Source of the DNA: Erwinia amylovora
GTDB lineage: Bacteria; Pseudomonadota; Gammaproteobacteria; Enterobacterales; Enterobacteriaceae
NCBI RefSeq assembly: GCF_017161565.1
Contig: NZ_CP066796.1
Span: forward strand, 3,038,001-3,102,000
Direction of reading: 5' to 3'
Length of the DNA stretch: 64,000 nt
Part shown: positions 21,015 through 29,936 of the stretch, in pieces
Numbering within the stretch: the stretch's first letter is position 1
Layout: every line of letters begins with the position of its first letter
Notes under the pieces: model-generated
The model's input: only the letters and a program-made list of their open reading frames with translations
Databases searched by the model: none
What the model was told of the DNA's origin: nothing
Translations under genes and position numbers: made by a program

Positions 21015-21731
21015 ATGCAGACCCCGCACATACTTATCGTTGAAGACGAATTAGTCACTCGTAATACGCTCAAAAGTATTTTTGAAGCCGAAGGCTACAT
21101 GGTTTATGAAGCGACGGGTGGCGCTGAGATGCACCAGATTTTGACCGATAACGACGTCAATCTGGTGATCATGGACATCAACCTGCCCGGCAAAAATGGC
21201 CTGCTGCTGGCGCGTGAACTGCGTGAGCAGGCAAGCGTGGCGCTGATGTTTTTGACGGGCCGTGATAACGAAGTTGATAAAATTCTCGGGCTGGAAATTG
21301 GTGCTGATGACTATATCACCAAGCCATTTAACCCGCGCGAGCTTACTATTCGGGCGCGCAACCTGCTTTCACGCACCATGAACCTGGCGGCCGTTAGCGA
21401 AGATCGTAAGCTGGTGGAAAGCTATCGCTTTAACGGCTGGGAACTGGAGATTAACAGCCGTTCACTGGTCAGCCCTCAGGGCGAGCAGTACAAGCTGCCG
21501 CGCAGTGAGTTTCGCGCCATGCTGCATTTCTGTGAAAATCCAGGCAAGATCCAGACCCGTGCCGATCTGTTAAAGAAAATGACTGGCCGTGAACTTAAGC
21601 CCCATGACCGTACCGTTGATGTGACCATCCGTCGCATCCGTAAACATTTTGAATCCAATCCTGATACGCCGGAAATCATCGCCACCATTCACGGCGAAGG
21701 TTACCGTTTCTGTGGTGAATTACAGGACTGA
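21015..21731 (+). CDS. arcA: Aerobic respiration control response regulator ArcA
   Basis: ArcA is the DNA-binding partner of the redox sensor kinase ArcB and represses aerobic respiration genes when oxygen is low. The 238 residues show the receiver domain with the acidic pocket (VEDE) and the phosphorylated Asp54 in VIMDINLPG, the switch Lys in [10 protein letters not shown], and a C-terminal OmpR-type winged helix ([23 protein letters not shown]). The frame stays open far upstream, but the ATG at 21015 gives the exact family start [12 protein letters not shown]. It is followed by a hairpin and then by creA on the other strand. Confidence 0.97.
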   Translation: MQTPHILIVEDELVTRNTLKSIFEAEGYMVYEATGGAEMHQILTDNDVNLVIMDINLPGKNGLLLARELREQASVALMFLTGRDNEVDKILGLEIGADDYITKPFNPRELTIRARNLLSRTMNLAAVSEDRKLVESYRFNGWELEINSRSLVSPQGEQYKLPRSEFRAMLHFCENPGKIQTRADLLKKMTGRELKPHDRTVDVTIRRIRKHFESNPDTPEIIATIHGEGYRFCGELQD

Positions 21732-21738
21732 TCTCGGC

Positions 21739-21767
21739 GGGACGGGCGCTGTTGAGCTGCCCGTCCC
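21739..21767. terminator. Hairpin between arcA and creA
   Basis: The arms GGGACGGGC (21739-21747) and GCCCGTCCC (21759-21767) pair perfectly across an eleven-base loop in the 72-nt gap between convergent arcA and creA. There is no strong T-run. Confidence 0.65.
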
Positions 21768-21803
21768 ACGGCTTACCTCTTTGTCCTGACCTGCAACCCC
21801 GGG

Positions 21804-22277
21804 CTATTTACTCCACGGCATAATCGGCACGGCGCTAAGCGCATTTTTTGGCGAACCATCCACCACCTTATCTGAATAGCTCAGATAGATCAGCGCATGA
21901 CGATTCTTATCGTAGAAACGCACGACCTGCAGCTTCTTGAACACCAGTGAGGTGCGCTGCCGGAATACCACGTCCCCTTCCGCTTTACCCTGTGCGATCT
22001 TGTCACTAAGTTCAACCGGACCAACTTGCTGACAGGAAATGGCAGCATCCGCAGTATCTTCAGCCAGTCCCAGCCCCCCTTTGATGCCGCCGGTTTTCGC
22101 GCGGCTGAGATAGCAGGTGACATTTTTAACATCCGGGTCATCGAAGGCTTCAACCACAATCTTATGATCCGGGCCAAATATCTTAAAGACGGTATCCACT
22201 GAACCCACCTGCTCCGCCTGCAACGCCGCAGAGCAAAACAAAGTTGAAGCGACTACTAACATTTTTTTAATTGTCAT
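21804..22277 (-). CDS. creA: CreA family protein (periplasmic, function unknown)
   Basis: CreA is a small conserved protein with an N-terminal signal peptide ([21 protein letters not shown], cleavage after AxA expected). The 157-residue product carries the family segments [25 protein letters not shown], a Cys pair (VTCYL and ISCQQVG), and [19 protein letters not shown]. Its biochemical role is not known. In E. coli it heads creABCD; here creB, creC and creD, expected between creA and arcA, are missing. It is divergent from rob. Confidence 0.93.
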   Translation of the reverse strand: MTIKKMLVVASTLFCSAALQAEQVGSVDTVFKIFGPDHKIVVEAFDDPDVKNVTCYLSRAKTGGIKGGLGLAEDTADAAISCQQVGPVELSDKIAQGKAEGDVVFRQRTSLVFKKLQVVRFYDKNRHALIYLSYSDKVVDGSPKNALSAVPIMPWSK

Positions 22278-22483
22278 AACGTTACCATTTCAATGAAAAT
22301 ATCGGACATTGTAAATTACCCCGCAAATGAAGCACGGTTTGATCATTCTGATATATCGTGGCTGATAGTGGTGGACAGCTGGTGTTTTTACAAAAAAACC
22401 TGATATTTTGCTTTGACAATTAGTGCTAGTATTCATTGTCTTTGCTTTTATTGCATCAAAACCGAGTCACATGAGGACGATAT

Positions 22484-23368
22484 ATGGACCAAGCCGGTAT
22501 CATTAGAGATTTGCTTGTCTGGCTGGAGAGCCACCTTGATCAACCGTTATCACTTGATAACGTCGCAGCAAAAGCAGGTTACTCAAAATGGCATTTACAA
22601 AGAATGTTCAAAGACGTCACCGGTCATGCCATTGGCGCCTATATTCGTGCCCGCCGCCTGTCTAAAGCAGCAGTGGCTTTACGTTTGACCAGCCGCCCTA
22701 TTCTGGACATTGCGCTGCAGTACCGTTTTGATTCGCAACAAACCTTCACCCGCGCCTTTAAAAAACAATTTTCCCAAACGCCCGCCTGGTATCGCCGCTC
22801 GTCCGACTGGATTGCGTTTGGCCTGCGCCCGCCGATCCGCTTTGGCAACTATGTGATGCCGGAGCCAAGCTGGGTCACGTTGCCTGAAACCGTGCTGGTT
22901 GGATTGGCCCAAAGCTATTGCTGTGCGCTGGAGCAGATTTCCACTTTCCGCGATGAAATGCGCCTGCAGTTCTGGCGTCAGTTTTTGACCGAAACAGACA
23001 CGGTTCCACCGATACTGTACGGCCTGCACGAGGCACGCCCCAGCAACGATAAAGATGATGAGCAGGAGATCTTCTATACTACAGCGGTGTTGTCTGACCA
23101 AATGTCCAGCCAGCTGCACGCCACGCACACGGTGCTGCTGGAAGCCGGTGACTATGTGCAGTTTACCTATAAAGGCCCACGCAGCGGGCTGCAAGAATTT
23201 GTACTGCAGGTCTACGGTACCTGCATGCCAACATTAAAACTCACGCGGCGTAAGGGGCAGGATATCGAGCGCTTCTATACCCACGGCGGTAAAAAGCGTT
23301 CTGAGCCACCGACCGATATTCACTGCGAGTATCTGATCCCCATCCGCCGTCAGCCAGAAGCAATCTGA
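22484..23368 (+). CDS. rob: Right-origin-binding protein Rob (AraC/XylS family activator)
   Basis: Rob binds marboxes, activates stress and efflux genes, and was first found bound near oriC. The 294-residue product has the AraC-type double helix-turn-helix at the N-terminus (LSLDNVAAKAGYSKWHLQRMFKDVTG; ILDIALQYRFDSQQTFTRAFKKQF), followed by the GyrI-like ligand-binding domain of about 170 residues that distinguishes Rob from MarA and SoxS. The length is close to E. coli's 289. It is divergent from creA across 206 nt. Confidence 0.95.
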   Translation: MDQAGIIRDLLVWLESHLDQPLSLDNVAAKAGYSKWHLQRMFKDVTGHAIGAYIRARRLSKAAVALRLTSRPILDIALQYRFDSQQTFTRAFKKQFSQTPAWYRRSSDWIAFGLRPPIRFGNYVMPEPSWVTLPETVLVGLAQSYCCALEQISTFRDEMRLQFWRQFLTETDTVPPILYGLHEARPSNDKDDEQEIFYTTAVLSDQMSSQLHATHTVLLEAGDYVQFTYKGPRSGLQEFVLQVYGTCMPTLKLTRRKGQDIERFYTHGGKKRSEPPTDIHCEYLIPIRRQPEAI

Positions 23369-23420
23369 TAGCACCCGCTGACTGTACAAAGCGCTGGCGC
23401 GCTTTCCCCGGCTGTTTAAC

Positions 23421-23450
23421 ACAGGTACGAAAGAGTCAAATCGTACCTGT
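23421..23450. repeat. Inverted repeat upstream of the Phd-like gene
   Basis: The arms ACAGGTACGA and TCGTACCTGT match perfectly across a ten-base spacer. The repeat begins 53 nt after the rob stop and ends 23 nt before the ATG at 23474. It could be the rob terminator, since a few T residues follow, or an operator for the antitoxin-like gene. Antitoxin genes commonly carry such palindromes. Confidence 0.6.
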
Positions 23451-23473
23451 TTGATCAATATAAGGTGATCCTT

Positions 23474-23833
23474 ATGTTCAGCTTCACGGCCAGCGAGGTC
23501 AAAATGCAGTTTGATGATGTGTTCGTCAATACGCGGCGCGAACCGGTTGTTCTGATCAGGAACGGTGATCTGGTAAATGGCCCTGAGTATTTCAGCACAC
23601 TAAGGGAAAAGCGTGTGATCCATGACCCGCAAGTTACCCGCCCGGCAATACGCTATCGGGATAGAACATTCTTTGATAAGCCAAACCAGCGAGGCCCTGA
23701 TAAGGAAGAGGAGTTCATGCGTCAGCAGCACACCAGCATGGCAATAGTGGGGAAGAATCCGCGTCCGGGAACGCCGCGTGACGAGGTTCGCCAGGGACTG
23801 CGCTTCTTCCCCCAGCGGACGCCACAAAGTTGA
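23474..23833 (+). CDS. Phd/YefM-like antitoxin-type protein, orphan
   Basis: The first ~35 residues of this 119-residue product (FTASEVKMQFDDVFV, then RREPVVLIRNGDLV) have the pattern of Phd/YefM antitoxins: a Thr-Ala-Ser-Glu-x-Lys start, a helix, then R-x-P-V-x-I-x-R-x-G. The remaining ~85 residues are polar and basic and are not recognised; in true antitoxins this part binds the toxin. The ATG at 23474 has AAGGTGA six bases upstream. No toxin gene follows: the next 200 nt are empty. It may be a degraded or exchanged toxin-antitoxin locus inserted between rob and gpmB. Confidence 0.55.
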   Translation: MFSFTASEVKMQFDDVFVNTRREPVVLIRNGDLVNGPEYFSTLREKRVIHDPQVTRPAIRYRDRTFFDKPNQRGPDKEEEFMRQQHTSMAIVGKNPRPGTPRDEVRQGLRFFPQRTPQS

Positions 23834-24040
23834 CTTCGCCGGGCGACGCACGGGGTAAACATCACCGCCGTGCTACACCAAAGCCAGGATCCTGAACAGC
23901 ATCTTTGATCGCCAACATCATGCTGCATAGAACGCCAACTCACTGCTAATCAAACCCTTACTCATAAACCCGATCATTCTGCATCATCACCACCAGAATA
24001 AGTCGTGCCGATAATGCGGCGCCCTTCTGCTGTGCAACAG

Positions 24041-24688
24041 TCAGCGCTGCAGCTCATCGAGCGCCGTATCATCAAGATGTGCAACATCACCCGCCGTTTC
24101 CACCACCCAACCGGAGGCCAGCCACGGGCTTTGCTGATGGTCGACGCGGGAAATTGAGCAGTTACGCAAGCGCAAGCGGCGTTCCGCATTAGCCGGCAGG
24201 CCAAGGATGGTGCTCAACAGCACGCCCAGCGCCATACCGTGGCTGACAATCAGCGGGCGGCTGCCTTCTGGCAGTAACAGGCAGGCATCCAGCGCCTGAC
24301 GCATCCGCTGGGCCATTTCGCTCATCGACTCGCCCTGGGGGATACGGCCGTTTTCCGTGCCGTCCACCAGCGCTTTACGCCAGCTCTCTTCTTCTGCACT
24401 CAGTGAGTCCAGCTCACGCTGCTCCAGCACCCCCATATTCAGCTCGCGCAAGCGAGGGTCGAGGAGCACTGAGCAGCCGCAAGCATCGGCAACTATCTCG
24501 GCGGTACGGCGGGTACGGCCCAGATCGCTGGTGATCACATGGGTAATGCCAAGGTTTTTCACCCGCTGCCCCACCTGATAAGCCTGCTGCTCTCCTTTCT
24601 CAGTCAGCGCGCTGTCTGACTGCCCCTGAATGCGACGCGCCGCATTCCATAGCGTTTCTCCGTGGCGAACAAGATAGACCTGTAACAT
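24041..24688 (-). CDS. gpmB: Histidine phosphatase family protein GpmB (YtjC)
   Basis: The 215-residue product has the histidine phosphatase core: the RHG motif in YLVRHGETLWNAA (catalytic His9), the conserved Glu in LRELNMGVLEQREL, and the second His in PLIVSHGMALG. It is named after cofactor-dependent phosphoglycerate mutase, although for the E. coli protein a phosphatase activity is more likely than true mutase. An upstream frame exists, but the ATG at 24688 matches the family start. It is divergent from yjjX by 50 nt. Confidence 0.95.
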   Translation of the reverse strand: MLQVYLVRHGETLWNAARRIQGQSDSALTEKGEQQAYQVGQRVKNLGITHVITSDLGRTRRTAEIVADACGCSVLLDPRLRELNMGVLEQRELDSLSAEEESWRKALVDGTENGRIPQGESMSEMAQRMRQALDACLLLPEGSRPLIVSHGMALGVLLSTILGLPANAERRLRLRNCSISRVDHQQSPWLASGWVVETAGDVAHLDDTALDELQR

Positions 24689-24738
24689 GCTTTTTTCCGT
24701 TATACTGCGACAAATTTGCGTAGAGGGTTCAAACAATT

Positions 24739-25287
24739 ATGTACCATGTTGTCGCTGCTACCATCAATCCAGCCAAAATTAAGGCAATTTCTCAGGCGTT
24801 CAGCGATATCTTCGGAGCAGGATCCTGCCATATTGAGGGTGTCGAGGTCGACAGCGGCGTTGCTGCGCAGCCGATTTCAAACACGGAAACGAGAACTGGC
24901 GCACGCCAGCGCGTGATGAACGCGCGCCAGGTCAGACCGGAAGCCGACTTTTGGGTGGCGATCGAAGCCGGAATTGAAGATGATACCGCGTTCGCATGGA
25001 TGGTGGTAGAAAACCAAAAGCTGCGCGGTGAGTCGCGCTCTGCCAGCTTTACGCTGCCCGCCATCGTGATGAAAGGCATTCATCAGGGGCGCGAACTGGG
25101 GGAAGAGATGGCACGTCTGACCGGCATTGAGAATATCAAGCACAAAGGCGGCGCGATTGGCGCTTTTACCGCCGGTCACCTGACGCGCTCAAGCGTGTAC
25201 CATCAGGCACTGATCCTCGCGCTCTGCCCTTTCCATAACGACATCTACCAGCGCAAGGTGGATGACGAGGATTCAGACCTTAGCTGA
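24739..25287 (+). CDS. yjjX: Inosine/xanthosine triphosphatase (YjjX)
   Basis: YjjX hydrolyses ITP and XTP, keeping damaged purine nucleotides out of nucleic acids. The 182-residue protein has the family's N-terminal segment ([14 protein letters not shown]), the central [20 protein letters not shown], and [11 protein letters not shown]. Its length agrees with E. coli. The 3' end overlaps that of trpR by 15 nt on the opposite strand, so the two messages are complementary at their ends. No dedicated terminator is visible for either gene. Confidence 0.93.
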   Translation: MYHVVAATINPAKIKAISQAFSDIFGAGSCHIEGVEVDSGVAAQPISNTETRTGARQRVMNARQVRPEADFWVAIEAGIEDDTAFAWMVVENQKLRGESRSASFTLPAIVMKGIHQGRELGEEMARLTGIENIKHKGGAIGAFTAGHLTRSSVYHQALILALCPFHNDIYQRKVDDEDSDLS

Positions 25288-25605
25288 ATTCGTTAACAGC
25301 TGCGCTTCCAGCCAGGCTTTCAATGCCGGAGGCGCGCTTTTGAGGCTGTTAGAACCGCGTGTAATCGTCGCTATGCCGGCTCCAAGTTCATTTTTCAGTT
25401 CCCGCTGGCTCATTTCACCGCGCATCAGTTCTTCAACAATACGTAAACGCGTCCCCAGCGCCTCACGCTCATCCGGCGTCAACATCAGTTGCAGCAACGG
25501 CAGCTGTAGATCGCTCTGACAGGCACGCTGCAATAGCGTGGCAAAGCGCTGCCAGTCTTTATCTGGCGCATCGGCGCTAGTGGTAACGGATGAGTAGTTG
25601 GTCAT
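25273..25605 (-). CDS. trpR: Trp operon repressor
   Basis: TrpR dimers bind tryptophan and repress trp, aroH, mtr and trpR itself. The 110 residues include the helix-turn-helix [25 protein letters not shown], in which the reading heads are conserved, and the tryptophan-pocket region [23 protein letters not shown]. The length is within two residues of E. coli. A near-consensus trp operator lies 15 bp upstream of the start codon, so autoregulation is probable. Confidence 0.96.
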   Translation of the reverse strand: MTNYSSVTTSADAPDKDWQRFATLLQRACQSDLQLPLLQLMLTPDEREALGTRLRIVEELMRGEMSQRELKNELGAGIATITRGSNSLKSAPPALKAWLEAQLLTNSAKV

Positions 25606-25620
25606 AATGGTGAGCTGCCA

Positions 25621-25636
25621 TACTATTTAACTAGTA
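25621..25636. promoter_or_regulatory. TrpR operator
   Basis: TACTATTTAACTAGTA has the palindromic TACTA...TAGTA and the central TTAACTAGTA of the TrpR operator consensus. It lies in the trpR promoter region, where E. coli has its autoregulatory site. Confidence 0.75.
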
Positions 25637-25691
25637 CAACAGCATACCATTATAACCTGTCAACTTGAAGCCGCCAGCCTGTAGCGGGCGA

Positions 25692-27626
25692 TCAGTAGCG
25701 TTGCTGCCATTCCTTATCGGCAAACAGCTTGTCCGACTGGTTAAGGAAATGACGGTAATAGGCATCGTAGGCCAGCACGTTTTTTACGTAGCCCCGGGTT
25801 TCAGAGAACGGAATGGTTTCGATAAACGCCACTACGTCCAGCTTCCCGGCGCTGTTACCCTGCCAGGTACGTACCCGCGACGGCCCGGCGTTATACGCCG
25901 CCGAGGCGAAAATACGGTTCTCACCGAACTGCTGATAGACCGATTCCAGGTACTGCGTGCCAATCTGAATATTGGTTTCTGCATCCAGCAGCTGGCTGCT
26001 GTTGCTGTAACCCTCAATGCCAAATTTGCTGACGGTGTGCCGGGCAGTGGCTGGCATGACCTGCATCAGGCCGGATGCCCCGACCGGCGAGCGCGCTTTC
26101 GGGTTCCAGGCGCTTTCCTGGCGGGCAATCGCCATCGCATAGCTCTTCGGGATCGCCTTGCCGTTGATGTAGCGCGCAAACTGCGGCTGCCAGGCAAGCG
26201 GGAAGCGCTCCTGCAGGCTGTTCCACAGTTTGCCGGTGATCGTTGCCTGCACGCTCAAATCCCACCAGTTTTGTGACAGGGCGTAGCTGGCCAGCATCTG
26301 CTGCTGGGCGGTGGAGCGGCTGGAGATCAGATAGCTCCACTCGCTGCGCGCCAGGTTATCCATGCCCCAGTACATCAGTTCACGCACGCGGGCCATTTCC
26401 GTGCCTTGCGTCAGGCTGCCGTCAACCGCCGGGGCTTTATCCACCTGCAACGGGTAATCAACGCCCAGCTTCTGCGCCGCCGCCATCGGATAGAAACCGC
26501 GCTGCTGCATCAGCTTGCGCAGAATGCCCTCTGCCTCATGTTTGCGGCCCTGCTCAAGTAGCAGATCCGCCTGCCAGTACTGCCACTCATCTTTCTCTTT
26601 GGCTTCAACCGGCAAGCGGGCAATCCAGGTATTCATGCCCTGGCGGTCGTTATTGCCAAGCGACATGCGCACCCGGCGTTCGAGCAGCGTGGTAGAGTCG
26701 CTGCGCATCACCACATCATCGCGCCAGCGCGCCTGCTCGCTGGTGATATCGTTGCTCATCAGACGCCAGGCCACCGCCTCTTTCAGCTCCTGCCGCTGCT
26801 GCTCATCCAGTTTTTGCAGTTGTACCAGGCGCGGTATCAGCTGCCGCGCCTGCTCCGCATCGCTGCGCGCAAGGCTGGCAAACGCTATCGCGCTGGCCTG
26901 GCGGGTAAAGTCAGTCGGCCCTACGCTGGCGGCAAACGACTCCAGCGTCTGCGGATTATTTTGCAAAGCCAGCACCGCGTTGGCGATCGTCTGGTAATCA
27001 TCAGGCAGCTGCTTCGCCAGCGTGTTGACCAGGCTGGTGTTGCCGGCTTTCATCGCCAGGCGAATGCGCTCAAGGGTGGTGACAGGTTTTTGCTGCCCGG
27101 CCTGCTGCCAGGCATTGAACAGCTTGTCACAGGCGGCTGGTAATGTGCTCCCCGTCAGCCAGATGTCTTTAGCCCCTTGCCAGGCGAGATGCGGATGCCC
27201 GCTGGACCATTTCGCGTAGTACCAGTTACAGCGCGCAGCGACCGGCTTGGGCGGCTGTGGGCTGAATACCAACAGCCCGCGCCAGTCTTCACGCGCCGCC
27301 AACTGGTTAACAAAGCGCGCGGGAAGCGAAGCCACCGGCGGCAGCGTCGGGTAGCGTTTGATAAACGCATTCACCGCCAGCCCGGTTTCCTGATCAAGGT
27401 TTTGCGCCAGCTGGCGGTACTCAAGATAGGGATACAGCGGATAATCTCGCAGTGTGGGCATCAGCTGCTCCACGACGTCCATCTGTTTGTTATCCCACGC
27501 CTGCTTGATTTGCAGGTAGCGGGTACGTTGTTCGTCGAGTGAGTCTGCCCGCACGCTGCCGGTAACCACCGTTAAACAGGCCGCCGCTATCCACCACTGC
27601 CACTTGTCTGCCATGACTTTCTTCAC
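25692..27626 (-). CDS. slt: Soluble lytic murein transglycosylase Slt70
   Basis: Slt cuts peptidoglycan glycan strands in the periplasm, making 1,6-anhydromuramic ends. The 644-residue product has a signal peptide (WWIAAACLTVVTGSVRA), a long alpha-superhelical U-domain, and the C-terminal catalytic lysozyme-like domain with the Glu in AMAIARQESAWNP and the motifs GASGLMQVMPATA and YNAGPSRVRTW. I choose the GTG at 27626 because GAGG stands seven bases upstream; ATG four codons later is possible. E. coli Slt has 645 residues. Next to trpR, as in E. coli. Confidence 0.95.
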   Translation of the reverse strand: MKKVMADKWQWWIAAACLTVVTGSVRADSLDEQRTRYLQIKQAWDNKQMDVVEQLMPTLRDYPLYPYLEYRQLAQNLDQETGLAVNAFIKRYPTLPPVASLPARFVNQLAAREDWRGLLVFSPQPPKPVAARCNWYYAKWSSGHPHLAWQGAKDIWLTGSTLPAACDKLFNAWQQAGQQKPVTTLERIRLAMKAGNTSLVNTLAKQLPDDYQTIANAVLALQNNPQTLESFAASVGPTDFTRQASAIAFASLARSDAEQARQLIPRLVQLQKLDEQQRQELKEAVAWRLMSNDITSEQARWRDDVVMRSDSTTLLERRVRMSLGNNDRQGMNTWIARLPVEAKEKDEWQYWQADLLLEQGRKHEAEGILRKLMQQRGFYPMAAAQKLGVDYPLQVDKAPAVDGSLTQGTEMARVRELMYWGMDNLARSEWSYLISSRSTAQQQMLASYALSQNWWDLSVQATITGKLWNSLQERFPLAWQPQFARYINGKAIPKSYAMAIARQESAWNPKARSPVGASGLMQVMPATARHTVSKFGIEGYSNSSQLLDAETNIQIGTQYLESVYQQFGENRIFASAAYNAGPSRVRTWQGNSAGKLDVVAFIETIPFSETRGYVKNVLAYDAYYRHFLNQSDKLFADKEWQQRY

Positions 27627-28357
27627 GTTACCGCCTCGTTTTGCCTGAACCGCCGAATGAACTGCCTTTATGCTAACCAGAAGCGGCCCTTCCTGCCATG
27701 AGCACAACAAATATTTACTGAATCAAGCGCGTTTACCAGCCCCGATATTGCTCAAGCCGCACGCAGCCATTGTGCAATATGCCAGCAGCCTGTTGAAAAC
27801 ATCACTTTTATAGAAGTAAAAACAGGCATGCGCTTTGCCCTGTTAGATCTCATTTTGTATAGCAAACGGAATGCATCTTATGGCTTTGACCACCGGGTTG
27901 ACGTGAAAGTACTGGCGGCAACTTTTCAGCCGCATCCCCGGCAGCTGCTGCCGGTGCCGGACAGGCTACTGGCAGAACTTTCCACTGACAACAACGCATG
28001 GCTGTATGTCGCTACCCCGGAGCCGTTACGCCCCCGGCTGGAGCCGCTGCTGGCCCGCTGACAACAGCCGCCGCCCTCGCTACCGCTGTTTGGCGTGCCA
28101 ATGCGGTTAAAGACAATATTGATGTGGCGGGCTGGCCGATCGGTAGCGGGTCATGTGACGCCGGCGAGATCATACAGCGCGTTTTTGGCAAAGATATGGC
28201 AAAGGACAGCGTGCATGGCCTGGTGGCGATATAAGCAAACATGGCTGTGTTGCGCCGACGTTTACGCATCTGTCTTGCTGAAGGTAAACTGCAAGCCAGG
28301 TAAACGCGTTCAGCAAACCTGTAACGTCTCATCATCCGCGATAATGGATTAAGTCAT
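27627..28357. other. Gene-poor region between slt and deoR
   Basis: About 730 nt. Two short plus-strand frames (27828-28061 and 27998-28234) show runs that look protein-like (LLAELSTDNNAWLYVATPEP; AGWPIGSGSCDAGEIIQ), but neither has a good start or a family I recognise. They may be remnants of one or two lost genes. E. coli has slt next to ettA with nothing like this between. Confidence 0.4.
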
Positions 28358-29101
28358 ATGGAAACCCGGCGCGACAAGCGCATTAACAGACTGGCCCAGG
28401 CGTTGAAACGCCTCGACAAAATGCACCTGAAAGAAGCGGCACGGCTGCTGGCGGTTTCTGAGATGACCATTCGCCGCGATCTGAACGAAGCGGGTGGCGC
28501 GGTGGCGCTACTCGGCGGCTATCTGGTTGCCGATCCGATGCTTCACCGCAATCCCTATTTTGTTTCTGACCGGCAGCTGCAGCAGGTGGCGCAGAAACGC
28601 CTGCTGGGACAGCTGGCGGCCCCGCTGATTGCCGCCCGGGATACCGTCTGGTTTGACTGCGGCACCACGGTGCCATGGATTATCGACGCCATTGACGGCG
28701 ATCTGCCGTTTACCGCCGTGTGCTGTGCGATGAACACGTTTATCGCGCTAAAAGAAAAACTCGCCTGTCGGGTGATCCTGTGCGGCGGTGAGTATCACCC
28801 GGATAACGCCATTTTTACCCAGCTCGGTCAGCCGTCGCTGATGGAAAGTCTGTGCCCGGATAAAGCCTTTATTTCCGCAGCCGGAGTCAGCCTGCAGCAA
28901 GGTGCCAGCTGCTATAACCTCAATGAGCTACCGCTCAAACATCTGGCGTTACAGCGCTCGCGACATAAGTTTCTGGTAGCGGACAGCAGCAAGTTCGGCC
29001 AGGTGCTGCCGGCGCGCATTGCCCCCCTTAGCGCCTTTGATCTGCTGATCAGTGATGCGCAACCGCCTGAAGATCTGCCAATTGCGGTAACCGCACCCTA
29101 A
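28358..29101 (+). CDS. deoR: Deoxyribose operon repressor DeoR
   Basis: DeoR represses the deoCABD operon and is released by deoxyribose-5-phosphate. The 247-residue product has the DeoR-type N-terminal helix-turn-helix (HLKEAARLLAVSEMTIRRDLNEAGG), then the sugar-phosphate isomerase-like effector domain with WFDCGTTVPWIIDAID, FTAVCCAMNTFIALKEKL, ILCGGEYHPDNAIF and ISAAGVSLQQGAS. These match E. coli DeoR specifically, not just the family. The gene is flanked by gene-poor sequence between slt and ettA, a place it does not occupy in E. coli, and lies about 14 kb from its probable target, the deo operon at 43-47 kb, where a DeoR operator is present. Confidence 0.9.
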   Translation: METRRDKRINRLAQALKRLDKMHLKEAARLLAVSEMTIRRDLNEAGGAVALLGGYLVADPMLHRNPYFVSDRQLQQVAQKRLLGQLAAPLIAARDTVWFDCGTTVPWIIDAIDGDLPFTAVCCAMNTFIALKEKLACRVILCGGEYHPDNAIFTQLGQPSLMESLCPDKAFISAAGVSLQQGASCYNLNELPLKHLALQRSRHKFLVADSSKFGQVLPARIAPLSAFDLLISDAQPPEDLPIAVTAP

Positions 29102-29936
29102 ACCGGCTGAAATGCAATGAAACAGCGCAGATTAAATATGAAGTTGCTTGCAGCTACGACAATGACATCTGGAAGTTGGGTTGGTGGTTTTATAAACTCT
29201 GATAACCACTGCGAAAAGTCCTGCTTTTGACCTTATCTGATTGATAGAAGGTCTCACATCGCTGGTAAACAGGAGGTTTGGTTTAATATCATTAAGGCAG
29301 AAAATGATCAAAAAACGTCATCGGTCTGATGTGCGCGGTTGCCCCGCAGATCGGCAAGATAGCCTGACGGGATCTTCAGGTGATGGCATACCGTTTAATC
29401 GTGCCCACTCAAAACCGACGTGGGGTATATCAAACATGGCGCCTCTGAAATGAAGTCACCTGTTTGCGCAATCGAGGGCAGATTGACCGAAATCGAAACC
29501 GGCAACAGCCTGGTGAAATCCACGCTAAATGCTTCCGCAGCCGCTTTTGCTATCATCTTTGCTTGTTGCGCCCGCTTCTCTGGCAACTCTGTTTGCAAGA
29601 TACAGGATGCCCTTAAGGCTGAATGCTCAGAAACCTCAGTCGCCCCCTGCTCAAGGATTTTCATACCCGGATTGACTCGCCCAGGGCAGCGGGTGGTTGC
29701 TATACTGGTAACTCCATTCGCGACAGGTAGGATAACGCGCGAAAAAACGCTAAAATTCGCCGCATCATGTCTGGCCTTCGCGCCACACCGGTGCGCGCTG
29801 GCGTTGACAGCCGCTGCGGGTGCAGAATTTATTGCGACGCAGATGGCGCATCACCGGCCGGATCAGAACATGCCCGGCTGGCCCATAAGAAGTTCAGGCA
29901 ACCTCAGAAACCCGTTAACCAGAGGCTCAAACTAAC
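29102..29936. other. Gene-poor region between deoR and ettA
   Basis: About 835 nt. Frames of 171 codons (plus, 29420-29935) and 89 codons (minus, 29395-29664) overlap each other and have no recognisable family or ribosome-binding site. The only element I support is the extended -10 promoter for ettA at 29697-29706. Confidence 0.45.
29697..29706 (+). promoter_or_regulatory. Extended -10 promoter upstream of ettA
   Basis: GTTGCTATACT contains TATACT (29701-29706) preceded by TGC, the extended -10 form. It would give a leader of about 225 nt before the ettA GTG. No good -35 is visible. Confidence 0.5.

Noticed and set aside
29395..29935. Overlapping frames of 89 (minus) and 171 (plus) codons upstream of ettA
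   Set aside because: They overlap each other, lack ribosome-binding sites and show no family resemblance.
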